A DNA stretch of 64,000 nucleotides from Casuarius casuarius (lineage: Eukaryota; Chordata; Aves; Casuariiformes; Casuariidae). The stretch is from positions 5,206,472 to 5,270,471 of the forward strand of contig PTFA01000032.1 of assembly GCA_003342895.1 (NCBI GenBank), read 5' to 3'. A model generated the notes under the pieces. It had not been told where the DNA came from. It saw nothing but the letters and a program-made list of their open reading frames with translations, and ran no database searches. The position numbers and the translations under genes are program-made. Shown piece by piece: positions 53,022-64,000 of the stretch; the stretch's first letter is position 1; each line of letters starts with the position of its first letter.

Positions 53022-53234
53022 CCATTTTGCAGATAGCAGAGCAGAGGCGTACCCCCACTCTTGCCTAGTTGGCTCTAAGAAGCCTTTTGGGGTCTCCAGA
53101 GTTGCATGAGGAAGCGGCTGTTTTGGGGTTCCCGCAGCAGCAGGATTGCAGCCCCTGGGCTTGCTCTCCCAGGCGGGGAGCTCCCCAAACACCCGTGGGA
53201 TGCTCTTTTTTAGTTTGCCATTAATGACAGTTCC
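53022..53234 (-). other. Candidate antisense exon inside intron 4
   Basis: On the minus strand, GCTGCTCTTGCAG (ending at 53235) precedes an open stretch of 213 nt, exactly 71 codons, that ends at TGG followed by the perfect donor GTAAGT. The same frame stays open beyond the donor to 52656. The translation is Pro-rich (for example KSIPRVFGELPAWESKPRG) and I do not recognise it. The locally higher GC content makes a long chance frame plausible. This could be a lineage-specific antisense RNA or simply coincidence of splice motifs. Confidence 0.2.
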
Positions 53235-53280
53235 CTGCAAGAGCAGCTATAACCTGACTTAGTTTACATTCCAAAAAGGG

Positions 53281-53300
53281 TTTATTATTATTATTATTTT
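53281..53300. repeat. (TTA)5 microsatellite
   Basis: TTTATTATTATTATTATTTT, a short trinucleotide repeat. Confidence 0.8.
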
Positions 53301-55653
53301 ATTTAGCTGGCTTGGTCAGCAGATATCCAAAAACTGCTTTGCTGAGGCAAAATTCGTGAACTTGTCTGTAATAGGAGAGGGGGAAAAATCAAGGTTTGCC
53401 CTGTGCAATAACTTGACTTGCTGTTGGTCTTAGTAATAGGCAACACAAAAACAGTGAAGTGAAGTAGCTTAGGAATTGCATGTTATATGTTTGCCAAGAT
53501 CTTTTACTGGTGAGAGGAGGATCTGTATAAACTAGCATGATCTTTCTCATTTATACACAGATGAGAAACAGCACACTGTTTTGTACTGGTTTTCCTCAAG
53601 AAAGTGAGTTAAATTTTCTCTGCTTTGAGGACAAGTTTCTTTCCAAACAGTAATACTTCATTACTCTGTTTTACAACCCGAGCAATCATGTACTACCTAC
53701 AAATATAGGATGTGGAAAGGAGGGGAAAACTAAGCAGCCCTTGCAAAACACTTAGGCTGAGCGGGAATAGCTGCAGCAGCGTTTTGGGGCCCTGGAGGTA
53801 GGGGCTCTTTGGGTCTCTGCTCCCAAAGAGCGCATTTCTTTGAAGTCCCCAGAGCCACTCTTTCCTGAAAAGCTGCTGTGCTGACTCCTCGCAGGGTGCC
53901 AGCGTTGCCTTTGAGGTGTTAACAGAGTTCCCTCTCCTTGTCCATTAACTGCATGGAGAGTCTTCTCCCTGACTTGTTTTCATAGGCATAATGGCATTAT
54001 TTCTTAGTCTTTATCTGTAGGATTTTGAGAGGAAGGAAGCTAAACTATTCTGATATTATTTCAGATAATTCAGATTTTTGTTTTGATTTTTGGGTTTGGG
54101 GGCTTTTTCAAGTTGTATGTTTTGTTTCTTCGTTAAGACCTACTGAAACGATTAGTATTTTTCGCTATGAGAAATAATTACTTTAAGCATGTTCTGCACA
54201 GGAACGGAGAGGCTAATCTGATGCTTCTGGTAGATTATTGTTTTTACATAATTATTTTACCAACCTCTCAGTAATACGGTATCAGGAAGCAGAATGATAA
54301 TGTGCTAAGTGAATCCCAGTCAAGAGATTAAGAGGGCTTTGTTTGGATTAAATACTTGATACAATGTTTTCCTTTGTCACAGGAATATGTTTTAGAGAGA
54401 TGTGTTGGATTTTTCTTTTTAGAAGTAAGATATGTGGTTTCTTGGGAAGTCCTTTATTTCCATTTTTCAGGGAAGTAAAACGAATGACAAGTAGCAAACT
54501 GAAGAAAGGGAAATGGGATATGCAAAGAGAAAATATGAAACAGCCCCGTCCAGCAATCAAGGGAAGAGTCTGCAGGACTTCTCTCTAGGGTTTAGTGTCA
54601 GCATCTCTCGCATGACAACAGTGAGTGGACTTTAGCTAAAAATTTGCAGGCCGTGATCCAGTGAAGCAACTGAGCACATTTTTAACTTCAGTAATCTGAG
54701 TAAATTGAAGTTGTTGTTCCCATTGAAATCAGTTGAATCACACACACCTAGAAATGATACTGGAATGAGGCTAAACCAAACCGTATTCAACTAGCGATGA
54801 TTAAGTCTATGCTTAATTTAAATTGCAGACACAGAGTTTAAGCACGCCCTTGGACCTAAGTGGAAATCAGCCAGCAAAATATCACAAGATAAATTTTCCA
54901 GAGCTGTACAGAGTCATCATTTGTGGAGCATAAATTCACTTATAGCCTTTTTTATCTTCACTGTCATCTCGATCATGAGGCTGAAGCATGGGCTACAGCC
55001 TGATTCTCCTAGGCATGTCATTTAACTTTAAGTGTAAAATGCCAAAGGGATCAGTCCTCTGAAAATGAATGCCCAAGTTTCTGTCCAGAGGTGATAGAAG
55101 GAAGCTGGATTCATCTTGATGGCCTCAAGGAGGAGAGAGCCTCTTCACTCGGCTTGAAACACCCTTCTGTGCTTAGACGAGCAGGAATTCCCGCCGGCAG
55201 CTTTCCAAGGCAGCTATTTCTCTGTACCAGCAATGTAGGGAAACATAGATATTTACTCTAGAAGGGTAGGTTTATTGGATAGATAGATTTAAAGTGTTTA
55301 AGCTAGGTCACTGGGTCTTACCTGAAGTTATATGATTCCCAGTTCCCTCCTACTTCCTAATTCTGTCCGATGCACCCGATTATTAAGAACTGATCTTTGC
55401 ACCATGAGTTGAAGATGGGGTGCAACCTGGCAAAAAGTGGGAGTTTTATATAACTTACAGCTATGAAGTATTTCAAACTGCATAACACTGCCTGTAGGAA
55501 AAGTTGTCTGGTCGGTACTTTGCATTGATACGTTTGGATTATTGCTGTTACCTTATTTTAGCTTTGTGTGGTGGAAGGTAATTAAGGCATGTGTATTAAG
55601 AGGTGTTTCTTCTCATAAGAAAAGGGTACTGACCTCTCGTTTTTGTTCTCCAG

Positions 55654-55753
55654 GGATGTGAAGTTGGACGGTGGACGTCAATGCCATTCTGCAGGAGTGT
55701 GTCTGAAAGAAATAATTGGTCTTGAAGGTGTGGAGCTGGGAGCAGATGGGAAG
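55654..55753 (+). CDS. CABLES1: CABLES1 exon 5
   Basis: This 100-nt exon encodes 33 full codons, from DVKLDGGRQ through a variable stretch (CHSAGVC) to LKEIIGLEGVELGADGK. The first G completes Gly from exon 4; the exon ends on a codon boundary. The acceptor is TTTTTGTTCTCCAG with a CTGAC branch-like site 24 nt upstream. The donor is GTGGGA at 55754. The GLEGVELGADGK block is a family hallmark. The variable stretch looks one residue longer than the mammalian form as I remember it and carries two cysteines. Loss of this exon would shift the frame, unlike exons 2-4. Confidence 0.94.
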
Positions 55754-57227
55754 GTGGGAATGCTTCAGTTCCTCATCTGCAGATTTTATGTAATAAGGAA
55801 AAAACGTGATGTAACTAGTGACAGATATAAATATGAAAATAAATTACAATGTGTAGCGCAAAACAATAGTTAAAGCACAATATGTAAAAACTATAAGTAA
55901 AGTTAGCAGAAATGCCAGAGGACTATCCAAGCTGTCAATGCAAACCACTCTGTTTCCTTGAAGAAATCCGCCTCTGACAACATCTGAGTCTGTAAAGCAT
56001 TACTGAACCACACAGCATTCCCCTGGCTCTAGCGTATTACTGCAGAGCATATTGACAGCAGCTTGAAAATAATTTCTGGTAATAGTTTAAAGTGTAATTT
56101 TGTTTGATTTCAATTTTATTTAATAAAATAAATTTTACTTAACAGTGTATTTGTCCAAAAGAGCAGGAACACACTAGTATAAACCCGATGAGTATTTCAA
56201 AATCTGTGGGTTTACTCATTTGAATAGAAAAAGTAATTATGAATCTTCAGGGAAAGTGATTCATTTTAAGCAAATATATAGAAAAGAAACAATTTTATTC
56301 ATAAATGAAAACCTTTTGGCTGAAACCCAGATTTGTTTTTTACAGTTCGTTCATCCAATCTCCTGTCATGTATTTGTTTTAAGGCCCCGGGTCAATTGCA
56401 TGCTCACCTAACCAAGTGACAGGGCAGACATCAGGCTGTAAATCTTTGAGGACAATCTGCCTAATATAAGCTAAAGCTCACATCTTTTATTTGATACCTG
56501 TTCTGACCTGTTCATAAATCAGTCTAGAGTCTGAGAATCATTTTTTTCTTCAATATTGGGATATTTTTGGAAAATAAATGTATAAGAAGCAAGGCATAAT
56601 CTACTTTTGTCCAAGTGCACAAGTAGAAAATTGGCACATCCTTTAAACATATTTTTGTCAGAAGTTATTCATTCAAACCTAGTCCATATTGGTAGGTAGC
56701 AGATGATCTCCAGCAACCCTTGCTAGACTAGTACCTCTCATATGACACCAAAAAGACTTTGTCAGTCAGAGTCCTAAAAGAGAAAAATATCAGAGGAAGT
56801 GCTCAAGTTCAAGTAGTGTTGAAGCTGATTTGCCTTTGGCTGATCTGTGCTGAGTGACGTATATAGGAGAGTGAAATCTGAAATCTGCTACAGAGAAGGT
56901 CCAATGAAACAAATGACCAAATTGGAATATTTTTAAGTGTGCTCCTTGAGTAGGATTTTATAAATCCCGTGTATTAGAGTTTGCATGTGTGTACTGTTTT
57001 ATTTCATTTAAGATATGGATGCATTTGCAAAAGCTTTTGTGCATGGATGAACCAACTACACTGCAGCAAACATAGGAGACTGATGTTCATCTGTGCCTAA
57101 CTATCAAATCTAAAAATCCTTCACTGATTTGGCTTCCCTTGCTTCAAACTGGGATGCACCGAATGAATCCTGTTGGGGCTGAGCTGGGCTGAGAGTAACC
57201 GTCTGTCCATTTTGAATTTCCTTTTAG
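55754..57227 (+). other. CABLES1 intron 5
   Basis: This 1474-bp GT-AG intron in phase 0 is AT-rich. No feature is seen other than its splice sites. Confidence 0.88.
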
Positions 57228-57384
57228 ACTGTTTCTTATACGCAGTTCTTATTTCCAACGAATGCTCTGGGAGCGCGGAGGAACACCATAGACTCCACCT
57301 CGTCCTTCTCCCAGTTTCGCAACGCAAGCCATCGTAGCCTTTCTTTGGCAAGAGCTAACAGCACCCAAGGGAGCATTGATNCAG
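57228..57384 (+). CDS. CABLES1: CABLES1 exon 6
   Basis: This 157-nt exon encodes 52 codons plus one base, from TVSYTQFLFPTNALGA through RRNTIDSTSSFSQFRN and SHRSLSLARANSTQGS to Asp and an ambiguous codon. It starts on a codon boundary after the acceptor TTTCCTTTTAG. The donor GTAACT lies at 57385. The exon is dominated by Ser, Thr and Arg, with RRNT, HRSLS and RANST contexts resembling basophilic-kinase sites; this is the likely regulatory stretch of the protein, an inference from composition. The base at 57381 is N, making the codon NCA; family context predicts Thr. The reading frame is otherwise clean. Confidence 0.95.
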
Positions 57385-58330
57385 GTAACTTATTAAGCAG
57401 CTTGTTTTAATATCCTTGCATACCCTTGTGATAGGCAATTATTGGGAAGGATTTTTTGGTGGAGCTATGCCGCATTTTAACCCCTTTTTTGCTTAAATTA
57501 AGCAGAATATAGTCTCTAGCTGATGTCGTACGTCATACAAATCTTGGAGTGCCTTTTGCACTCTTCTTCCTTGCTTGTTTAGCCAAGTTGGCTTACGGCT
57601 CATGGAAAGTTAAGTAAACGAGATTGCTGGTGCGTTGTCATCTTGGCAGCCCCTGATGGTGACCAGTGTGGCTCCTTGTGTAACTGGCGGTGTCTGTTCC
57701 TCCAGCGTATGGCTCATCGTTGCCTTGGTTTGCTGTGGAAAATACACAGCGGCAACATGGCAGTCATAAGCCGAAAGTGTAAATCATACTTGTGACCTTT
57801 ATGAGAGTGGGAAGAGCTGTGTTTACAGAACTGGACACAAAACATTAGCCGAAGCCCTACATGCTTAGGATATTTTGGCATGTTAATTGAAATAAGTGAA
57901 AGCGTTTGCATAAACAGATGAAAACTTGTTGCTGGAATTAAAAGTCAGAAATACTTTCCCACTCGCTTTCCTCTCATCTGGATATGGCAGGGTATATGGA
58001 ATCACATTAATTTGGCAGACTTACAGCCTGTGGCTTAATTATGGAATTATATATAATTTTGAAGTTTTCTAGGTATACAGTTTTGCAGTTCTCTAAGCTC
58101 CAAGTTCACAGTTACTAGATAATTCATAAGCTCTAGTTTCTCTATATCTTTGCGAATTATATTATTGTTGAAAGAGTTAGAGTTGGGATATTCAAAATCT
58201 TTAGATGCTTTCAAAAATCCTGCATGAAGATCATTTTGTGCATTATCTGTGAACTTTTTTGCCATTTATGTTAATCTAGAGATTTCTTGATGCAATTAAT
58301 TCCTTTCTTATATATACAATTGTTTTATAG
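57385..58330 (+). other. CABLES1 intron 6
   Basis: This 946-bp GT-AG intron in phase 1 is AT-rich. Nothing else is recognised. Confidence 0.88.
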
Positions 58331-58434
58331 GTAGTGACCTGGGAGACTATGTTGAATATGACCCAAATCTTCTAGATGATCCCCAATGGCCATGTGGCAA
58401 ACATAAGCGGGTTTTAATATTCCCTTCATATATG
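58331..58434 (+). CDS. CABLES1: CABLES1 exon 7
   Basis: This 104-nt exon completes a Gly codon with GT, then encodes 34 codons: SDLGDYVE, YDPNLLDDPQWPCGKHKR, VLIFPSYM. The acceptor is TTGTTTTATAG and the donor GTAAGT at 58435 is a perfect consensus. The exon ends on a codon boundary. The DDPQWPCGKHKR block is nearly invariant in the family and immediately precedes the C-terminal cyclin-box-like domain that mediates the CDK-related function. Small differences from recalled mammalian sequence are confined to the GDYVE segment. The next exon, expected to begin Thr-Thr-Val-Ile, was searched for by eye in the remaining 5.6 kb and not found. Confidence 0.96.
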
Positions 58435-61400
58435 GTAAGTGATACGCAAACCCAGGTGTACCATAGATTAATTTTGCTTACAATATTTAGACTGTTGAGT
58501 TGCATTTGGCCCTATTTTAAGAAGATTACTTTTTTTTTTTAATCTACTAATAAAGCTGTTTGGAATGCTTTGTTCTAAATGACAGTTACTTACTGGGACA
58601 TGTAAAAACAAACTCGTGGAGGTATTACAAAAGTAAATGCTTTCATTACTGCTCTATTTCATAAATGTTTTAGATGAAAGGCTTGTTCGAACAATGCATT
58701 CATTCTCTTTCCTTCAGAGGAAAAATTTTACTTCCTCTAATTGGCATCTCTTACAAAATGGGAGGATACCCATCAGGGTTTTTCTAAAGTCCTGAAATTG
58801 CATTGTATTTTGATGCTTATCATTCATTCATCAGAACGGAACTTCAGTGTCTAGTAGAGTCTTTGTTTCCCGAATATTTACTTCACCATGGGACAGTCTG
58901 TCCTTTAATGGCAGCAATTACTGGCAAAGCATATATATTTTTCACCATATCCAGTGCTCATAACTGTACAGTACAGACTCAGGACTGTGCCTTTATCTGT
59001 GATCTAACTCAATATTTTGTGTGGTGAGGAGTCTACAGACTTTCTTTCGTTGCACCGAGTCTTCAGAATTCAGCGTACTTTTCTGACAGAAATGTTGCAA
59101 GCTGTAGTACAATCGCAAGTGTGTTAGCACACATCTATCTGAATTATACATCTGAAGTAGTGGTAAGGTACTTGGGGAAAAGCTGATTCTTTTTTCAAAG
59201 TGATGACTTAATACTTTTATCTATATACAAATAGGATAGGATTTGAAGTACTGATAAAATAAATGGTCCAAAATGTTATTCATGGCTTCTTTTAAGTTGG
59301 AACAGGCCAGGAAGATACTAGTTAAGAAACTACTGATATATGTAAAGATACAGTGCTTGTAGGGTCTCTTCTGCCCCCCACCCTGGTCTTTAATTGGTAA
59401 TAGTATTCTTGAGTGCTCCTTCTTCAAAAAAATATATTTTATGTGCTTCATGTGGAGTTACATTCATCTTGCTGGCAGGAATTTTGTGTGTGTTGCACAG
59501 AAAGTCTTCACAGAGCTCTGTGGCTACATGGGGGTTAAATGTTCAAGTGACAAATTGACAATCCCTTCTGCTTACTTTCAGCCAGTTTTACTTTTTGGCA
59601 GGTTATTTTTGGCTGACAACCCACAAAATGCCTGCCCTTTATAGCAAATACATCTGGCGGGGAGAATGTATGTTAGCTTTGGATATGGTTATTGCTATGG
59701 ACATGGAACTGTCTTACTTCGAACAAAAAAAAGTTGTTAAACTTAACTGGCCTCCAAAGTGAACATAGTTTTAGCAGTTGTCGTTGTGTTTCCAGCCTTC
59801 CTCAGACTGCAAATCTGAGTCCTCTAAGATCACCTGAAGTCCTCAATCTCTTTTCAAGTTGGCATTGAGGTGGACACAGTGGGGAAAGCCAAAATAAGGT
59901 AGCCAGGACAGCTTTCTGCAGGGGAGATCTCCTCCCAGGAGCAGGCGTTTGATGCCCTTCTTTTACCTGCTTTGGCCAGCTTCAGTTAACTATGGTATTT
60001 TGAGGCCAGCATTTGGACTTCCATTGTAGTAAGGAGCTGGCTCGGGGTTTCCACTGTGGTAGAGATAGGACTAGTGATTTTCAAGGGGGAAAATGGACTT
60101 CAAGGGTAATTATTAAAATCAACGTCATTGTTTGTCTAGAATATATCTTCCAGAAAAGCATTGAGAGAGTTCTTCCCGCTTTTTCATTTTCTCTAGGTCA
60201 ACTACTGTTGTGTCTGGAAAAATGCCTTATTTCATACTTGCCTGGGTTGGACTTCCAGCCATCGCTGCTTCAGCGCTGCTCTAGGGCCCGCAGCGCTGTG
60301 TGCTCTCTCTCTGAAGGCCCTCATCTCAGAAAGGGCTCAAGGAAGTGAAGCGCTGTGTTTCTTTCATTGCTGGGAATAACTGGCCCATGCCAAGAGCTCT
60401 CTTGTCCAGGGTTCAAGGATTTGGCCTGCCCCTGGGTGAAGCAGTCTAGCTGTGATGCAACATCATAAGAGTTATGCAGCTTTACAAGAAACTAAAGAAT
60501 GGGTATTTGTCCTTCACTGCCTTGCTGAGAAATCTCGCTAGGCACTGATGCTCCCTTTAGATGAGAGGAGGGAAGAAAAGTCGTGTTGCAGTGCCCCCAT
60601 TGCCCACGGCTTTAAATAGGATTTTGAAACTTGGGCTGCAAGTAAGGCAAGGTTATGCGTTGAGACCGTATTGGCTACATAGGAGACTTTACTGGCATCG
60701 ATTTTATCCTTTCAACTGATGTTCCCCCTCCTCACGGTCCACATCAGTGAACATCAGCAGCATAGTAGGCTGCAATTTCAAGTCATTTTCTTTCTGAAAT
60801 ATAAAAATCGGCATATGCTGCAATTAAGGCAAATTTCAGCCTGAGGTCAGAGAGAAACCTGTTTTTTTTTTCCTGAGCGTGCACAGCCATCTTAGTGTTA
60901 ACAGACCTCTGCAAAATGACTGCAGAGTTGTAGACCTACTCTATGCAGATTGAAACCAATCTGTGGTCCTGAGCGGAATATAGCTTTAATTATTACTTCT
61001 CACCAGTGCTGGAGCAGCTGAGAGTGGCTCTCATGTCAGCACTGAACATTTTGTTGTGAGTGGAGAGCTGCAGTTTGTAATTAAAGTTTTGTTATTTGGC
61101 CGGCATTTCGCATTAGTGCTTGGCAGCTGCAAGCTCATAGATTTTTTTTTTCTTTTTTCCCTTCCTTATGGATGCGGAGAGCAATTAATGGGGGGAAGGT
61201 GTGTGAGAAGAATTTGAACAAACGGTGCTGCACAGGCGGGAGGCTGGATCCGCAGCTGCGGCGAGCCTGCGTGGCCCTGCTGACTGCAGAATAGAGTTAA
61301 GTGCACAAACATCACCCTGGGGAACCTGACTTGGGCTTTACAGGCCACAGTTTTTCCCCTGATAAAACTCTGCTGAGGTCTGTCTGAATTCTGCATCAGT

Positions 61401-64000
61401 AAATACTGCAGGCTTTATCCTGAGGTGTAAGACACACAACACTTCTGGTCCTTCTTTGGTTTTTCTCTGGAATATGTGCAGTTAGCACTCCAGTCCGTGA
61501 CATGCAGCTTCCTCCTTTCTTGTGGAGCCCAAGTTTATCATCAGTTGCATTGGCTTTATATTCTTACAGTTTTACATAGCTGAATTAGTCCGGACTTGCA
61601 AAAGTTTTTTACTGCAAGTCCTCAGCTGTTTGTGAGGGATCGCTGCGTCTCCTCCCCGAAGATGGCTGTGGGGAAGGAGAGTTGCATTCAGTTTGGCCTC
61701 TTTCTGTAGTGAAGTTCCCAGCTTTAAAAAGTAAACTTCCCTGCAGCATTTCTGAAAGTGATACAAGCAGCCTGATAGAGGACGATTCTGAAAAGGCAAC
61801 TGAAATAATTTTCCAACGCAAACCTTACAGCATCTGTTAATTGTATTAGTCATATTTAAATTCTGGTCTACCCTGGAGAAATTATTTCGCTTTATGTTGT
61901 CTTTGTAGGAGAGTTTGCAATCTCTACCACAATATAAACAATAAGAGGTAGAAGAATTCATGCTGGAGGGAGGGGAGGAAAACATCATGTCATGCTTAAC
62001 AGATGTCTTCCTGGCCGATAGTGCTAAAATGGGAATTCTTGCGGATTCTTAAATCACTCTAGGAGAGGAACTCCCACCGTCTATCAGGCAGGACAGTAGC
62101 TTCTTCACAAGACTCTCATGTCAGCTTGTGTACATGCAGGCTCTTCGGTGTCTCACTGGTCTGCTTGCGCTCGTGTGAGCAGAAACAAACCCGTTCTGTG
62201 CAGAAAGAGAAAACTCACTCTGCAGCACACACCGGGCTGACCCACGCAGTTCTGTTTCTGTTGGTAGCATAAAAATACCAGAGTGTGTTCAGCTGGCTGG
62301 TACGTGCTGCCAAAACTTGCAGGAGAAGGGAAAAAAGCCCAGTTCGGTAGCATCTTGTGACTGAGTGACTCTTCTGTAATAACATCGCTGCGCTATCCAT
62401 CCAGCTGTGCCCAAGAGATGCACTTGAAAATTGGTTTTGGTACTTCATGACAATTTCAGTGTATTCACTTAATTATGTCAAAATAAGTCGACATCTATAC
62501 GCCACTTGCAAAAAAGCATGTTGCAAAAGTCCGTGGTGTCCTTAGAGCGGGCTGCATTTGCCAAGCACAGCACCAGCGTCAAGCGCAGCCAGGCTGCGTT
62601 AGTAAATACTAGTGTTGCAGGGTGGTTTTAAAACCAGAAGTGCTCGCTGCCCGGCCACTTAATCTAACAAACCCTGCGTGATGGTACGGTGCCTTCAGTC
62701 TCTCGCTCTCCCTTACGGCCTTTCACAAGGTGCGTCGAGGTCAGGAGTCCTCCGCTGCAACAGACGCCCTCCGATGCCATCACCACCTTCCTCGCGCCGC
62801 TTCTCTAGCGGGAAATTAAGCTCCCCAGGTTGCTCCTTTACCAGCCGCTGACCTCGTGGCTGAGAGTTGCGGAGAGCAGAGGATCGCAGTGGTGGCAGAG
62901 AGTCTGTGCTGGATGCATTTGATGCCATCTCTGGCTGAGACTCCAGTAAACATATTTTGTAACAGTGACTAACATATATTAATTGAGAAGGATTTCAGCA
63001 TGTTAACTCTATAAAATAAACTGGTATTCTTCCATGTACTTTAATTCGGAGAGGCAGTTTTTTGTGAAATTCTGCATATTTCACTTGCAGGTCCTTGGAT
63101 GTTAATTATTTTTAAACAATGGAAACATCATCTTTCAGTCTTCCTTTTCCGTTTTTAATTTTAAAGGGGGAATCACTCCCGTTTTGCTTCACTATTTTAA
63201 GCCTCTGCACTAAGAGAATTTCCCGTACATAAGCATCCTCAGACATAAGCATATGCATTAGGCTGCTGGCAGCTCCCAGCTGCCCAGGTAGTCACACTGG
63301 TGTAGCCAGGCAGTGCTGCACAGAGCAGTGGAGAGTCCACGGATGTCTTTTCATCTGTTATGCGGTTAATGACTTACCGTTGTGTTTCTGTTAAACACGT
63401 GAGTCTTCTGTCTGTTTGGTGTGGAGCAGATTCACAGTAAGGACACCTGAAGAGACCCTATCATAGAACTTCGATTTTATTCACTTATTTTATTCTGATT
63501 TTATTCATCCTTCTTAGGAGGGAGATAGAGGCATCCAAAGCTAGATCCTCTTTTACTGGTAGCATGCCAAAGCAGGATTTATTTTCAACAATATTTCATC
63601 TTTCCAGTCATTTCAGGCATCCTCCCTCCTCCCCTATTTATGAAACTATATATACAGCTTTCCTATGAGAAAGCAGCTGCTTGAAAATGCTTATGAATAA
63701 CACACAAGCTAACCTCCAAGTTCAAAACTGCCAGGCCTGCAAAAAGCATGCAGAATACAGACTTCAGCCCCAGGATGCATCACGCCGGCCGGGCACCCGT
63801 CTGCTACCATATATCAAGGCGTTCATTTGTCTTGCAGCTTCCATCGCCATGCTAAAATACACATATACAGCTTTGTATACAGAGGACGCGAACAGAGCTC
63901 CCCAAGGAGTATTTCTGAATGCTCAAGTGAAACGTGTTTTGTGCAAATAAGCTGTGAGAAACAAGACAGACCCTTCTGGATGACAGCAGTGACAAACATT
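58435..64000 (+). other. CABLES1 intron 7 (partial), no gene seen
   Basis: At least 5566 bp follow the perfect GTAAGT donor of exon 7 without any segment matching the expected next exon (Thr-Thr-Val-Ile-Asp-Tyr start). Two stretches, about 60770-60960 and 61010-61140, have the TAAT- and CAGCTG-containing look of conserved non-coding DNA. Open frames near 61.2-63.0 kb on the minus strand are short and unrecognised. Confidence 0.7.

Larger units (their letters stand above)
45341..55653 (+). other. CABLES1 intron 4
   Basis: This 10313-bp GT-AG intron is the largest between confirmed exons. It holds a TAAT-rich stretch at about 46360-46700 that resembles conserved non-coding DNA, a minus-strand open frame at 50737-51183, an antisense open frame with splice signals at 52656-53240, and a (TTA)5 repeat at 53281. 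No confirmed gene lies inside it. Confidence 0.85.
36441..58434 (+). other. CABLES1: CABLES1 gene, central exons 2-7 (partial gene; both ends lie outside the window)
   Basis: Six exons splice in frame to about 201 residues matching the central region of Cdk5 and Abl enzyme substrate 1. The order of recognisable blocks is LETLEDIEENAPLR, NFKKVHFIKNMRQHDT, RRSFCSIFSVLPYRD, GLEGVELGADGK, RRNTIDSTSSFSQFRN and YDPNLLDDPQWPCGKHKR. Junction codons are AG|A (Arg), AG|A (Arg), GG|G (Gly), K|T, G|GT (Gly). All introns are GT-AG. The protein family links CDK2/CDK5 to Abl and Wee1 and ends in a cyclin-box-like domain, which is not encoded here. Neither the Ala/Pro-rich first exon nor the C-terminal exons are in the window. 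CABLES2 is the only close alternative. Intron lengths of 1-36 kb favour CABLES1, because the human CABLES2 gene is compact. Exon numbers assume the human gene structure. Confidence 0.93.

Noticed and set aside
58435..64000. Search for the next CABLES1 exon (cyclin-box-like domain)
   Set aside because: No acceptor followed by the expected Thr-Thr-Val-Ile-Asp-Tyr start was found by eye; the exon is presumed to lie beyond the window.
1..64000. Retroviral, CR1 or other transposon coding remnants; tRNA or rRNA genes; CRISPR arrays
   Set aside because: No reverse-transcriptase or integrase motif, CR1 tail repeat, tRNA cloverleaf or regularly spaced repeat array was recognised. A repeat-masking search could still find short old fragments.

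Overview
The window is vertebrate nuclear DNA and most likely avian. It carries the middle of one multi-exon protein-coding gene on the + strand. Six short exons (36441-36512, 38661-38753, 45263-45340, 55654-55753, 57228-57384, 58331-58434) sit behind AG acceptors and in front of GT donors. They join in frame into about 201 residues that I recognise as the central part of CABLES1 (Cdk5 and Abl enzyme substrate 1). The long introns favour CABLES1 over the compact paralogue CABLES2. A bird is inferred from low dispersed-repeat content (no Alu, L1 or tRNA-derived SINE seen), AT-rich introns and the protein's small divergence from the mammalian form. I saw no CR1 tail repeat, so the clade rests on indirect evidence.

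Layout: 1-660 is the edge of a very CpG-rich island, densest in 1-300. The large N-terminal exon of CABLES1 is not visible anywhere, so it presumably lies just upstream of base 1. Bases up to 36440 then read as a first intron of at least 36 kb. That intron contains a GC-rich segment (8262-9130), microsatellites, a 19-bp tandem duplication, a strong 37-nt hairpin and a short sequence shared by two sites 1.9 kb apart. The six exons follow, separated by introns of 2148, 6509, 10313, 1474 and 946 bp. After exon 7 at least 5.6 kb of intron runs to the window end. The exons for the C-terminal cyclin-box-like domain were not found and should lie downstream.

Functionally there is one gene. From family knowledge, CABLES1 is an adaptor that bridges cyclin-dependent kinases (CDK2, CDK5) to tyrosine kinases (Abl, Wee1), promotes inhibitory tyrosine phosphorylation of the CDK, and behaves as a growth suppressor. 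No RNA gene, intact mobile element, CRISPR array or second confirmed gene was seen. The most interesting residue is structural: three consecutive frame-neutral exons, a non-consensus donor after exon 2, local divergence with extra cysteines around the exon 4/5 junction, an ambiguous base in a coding codon, and an antisense open frame in intron 4 that carries good splice signals.
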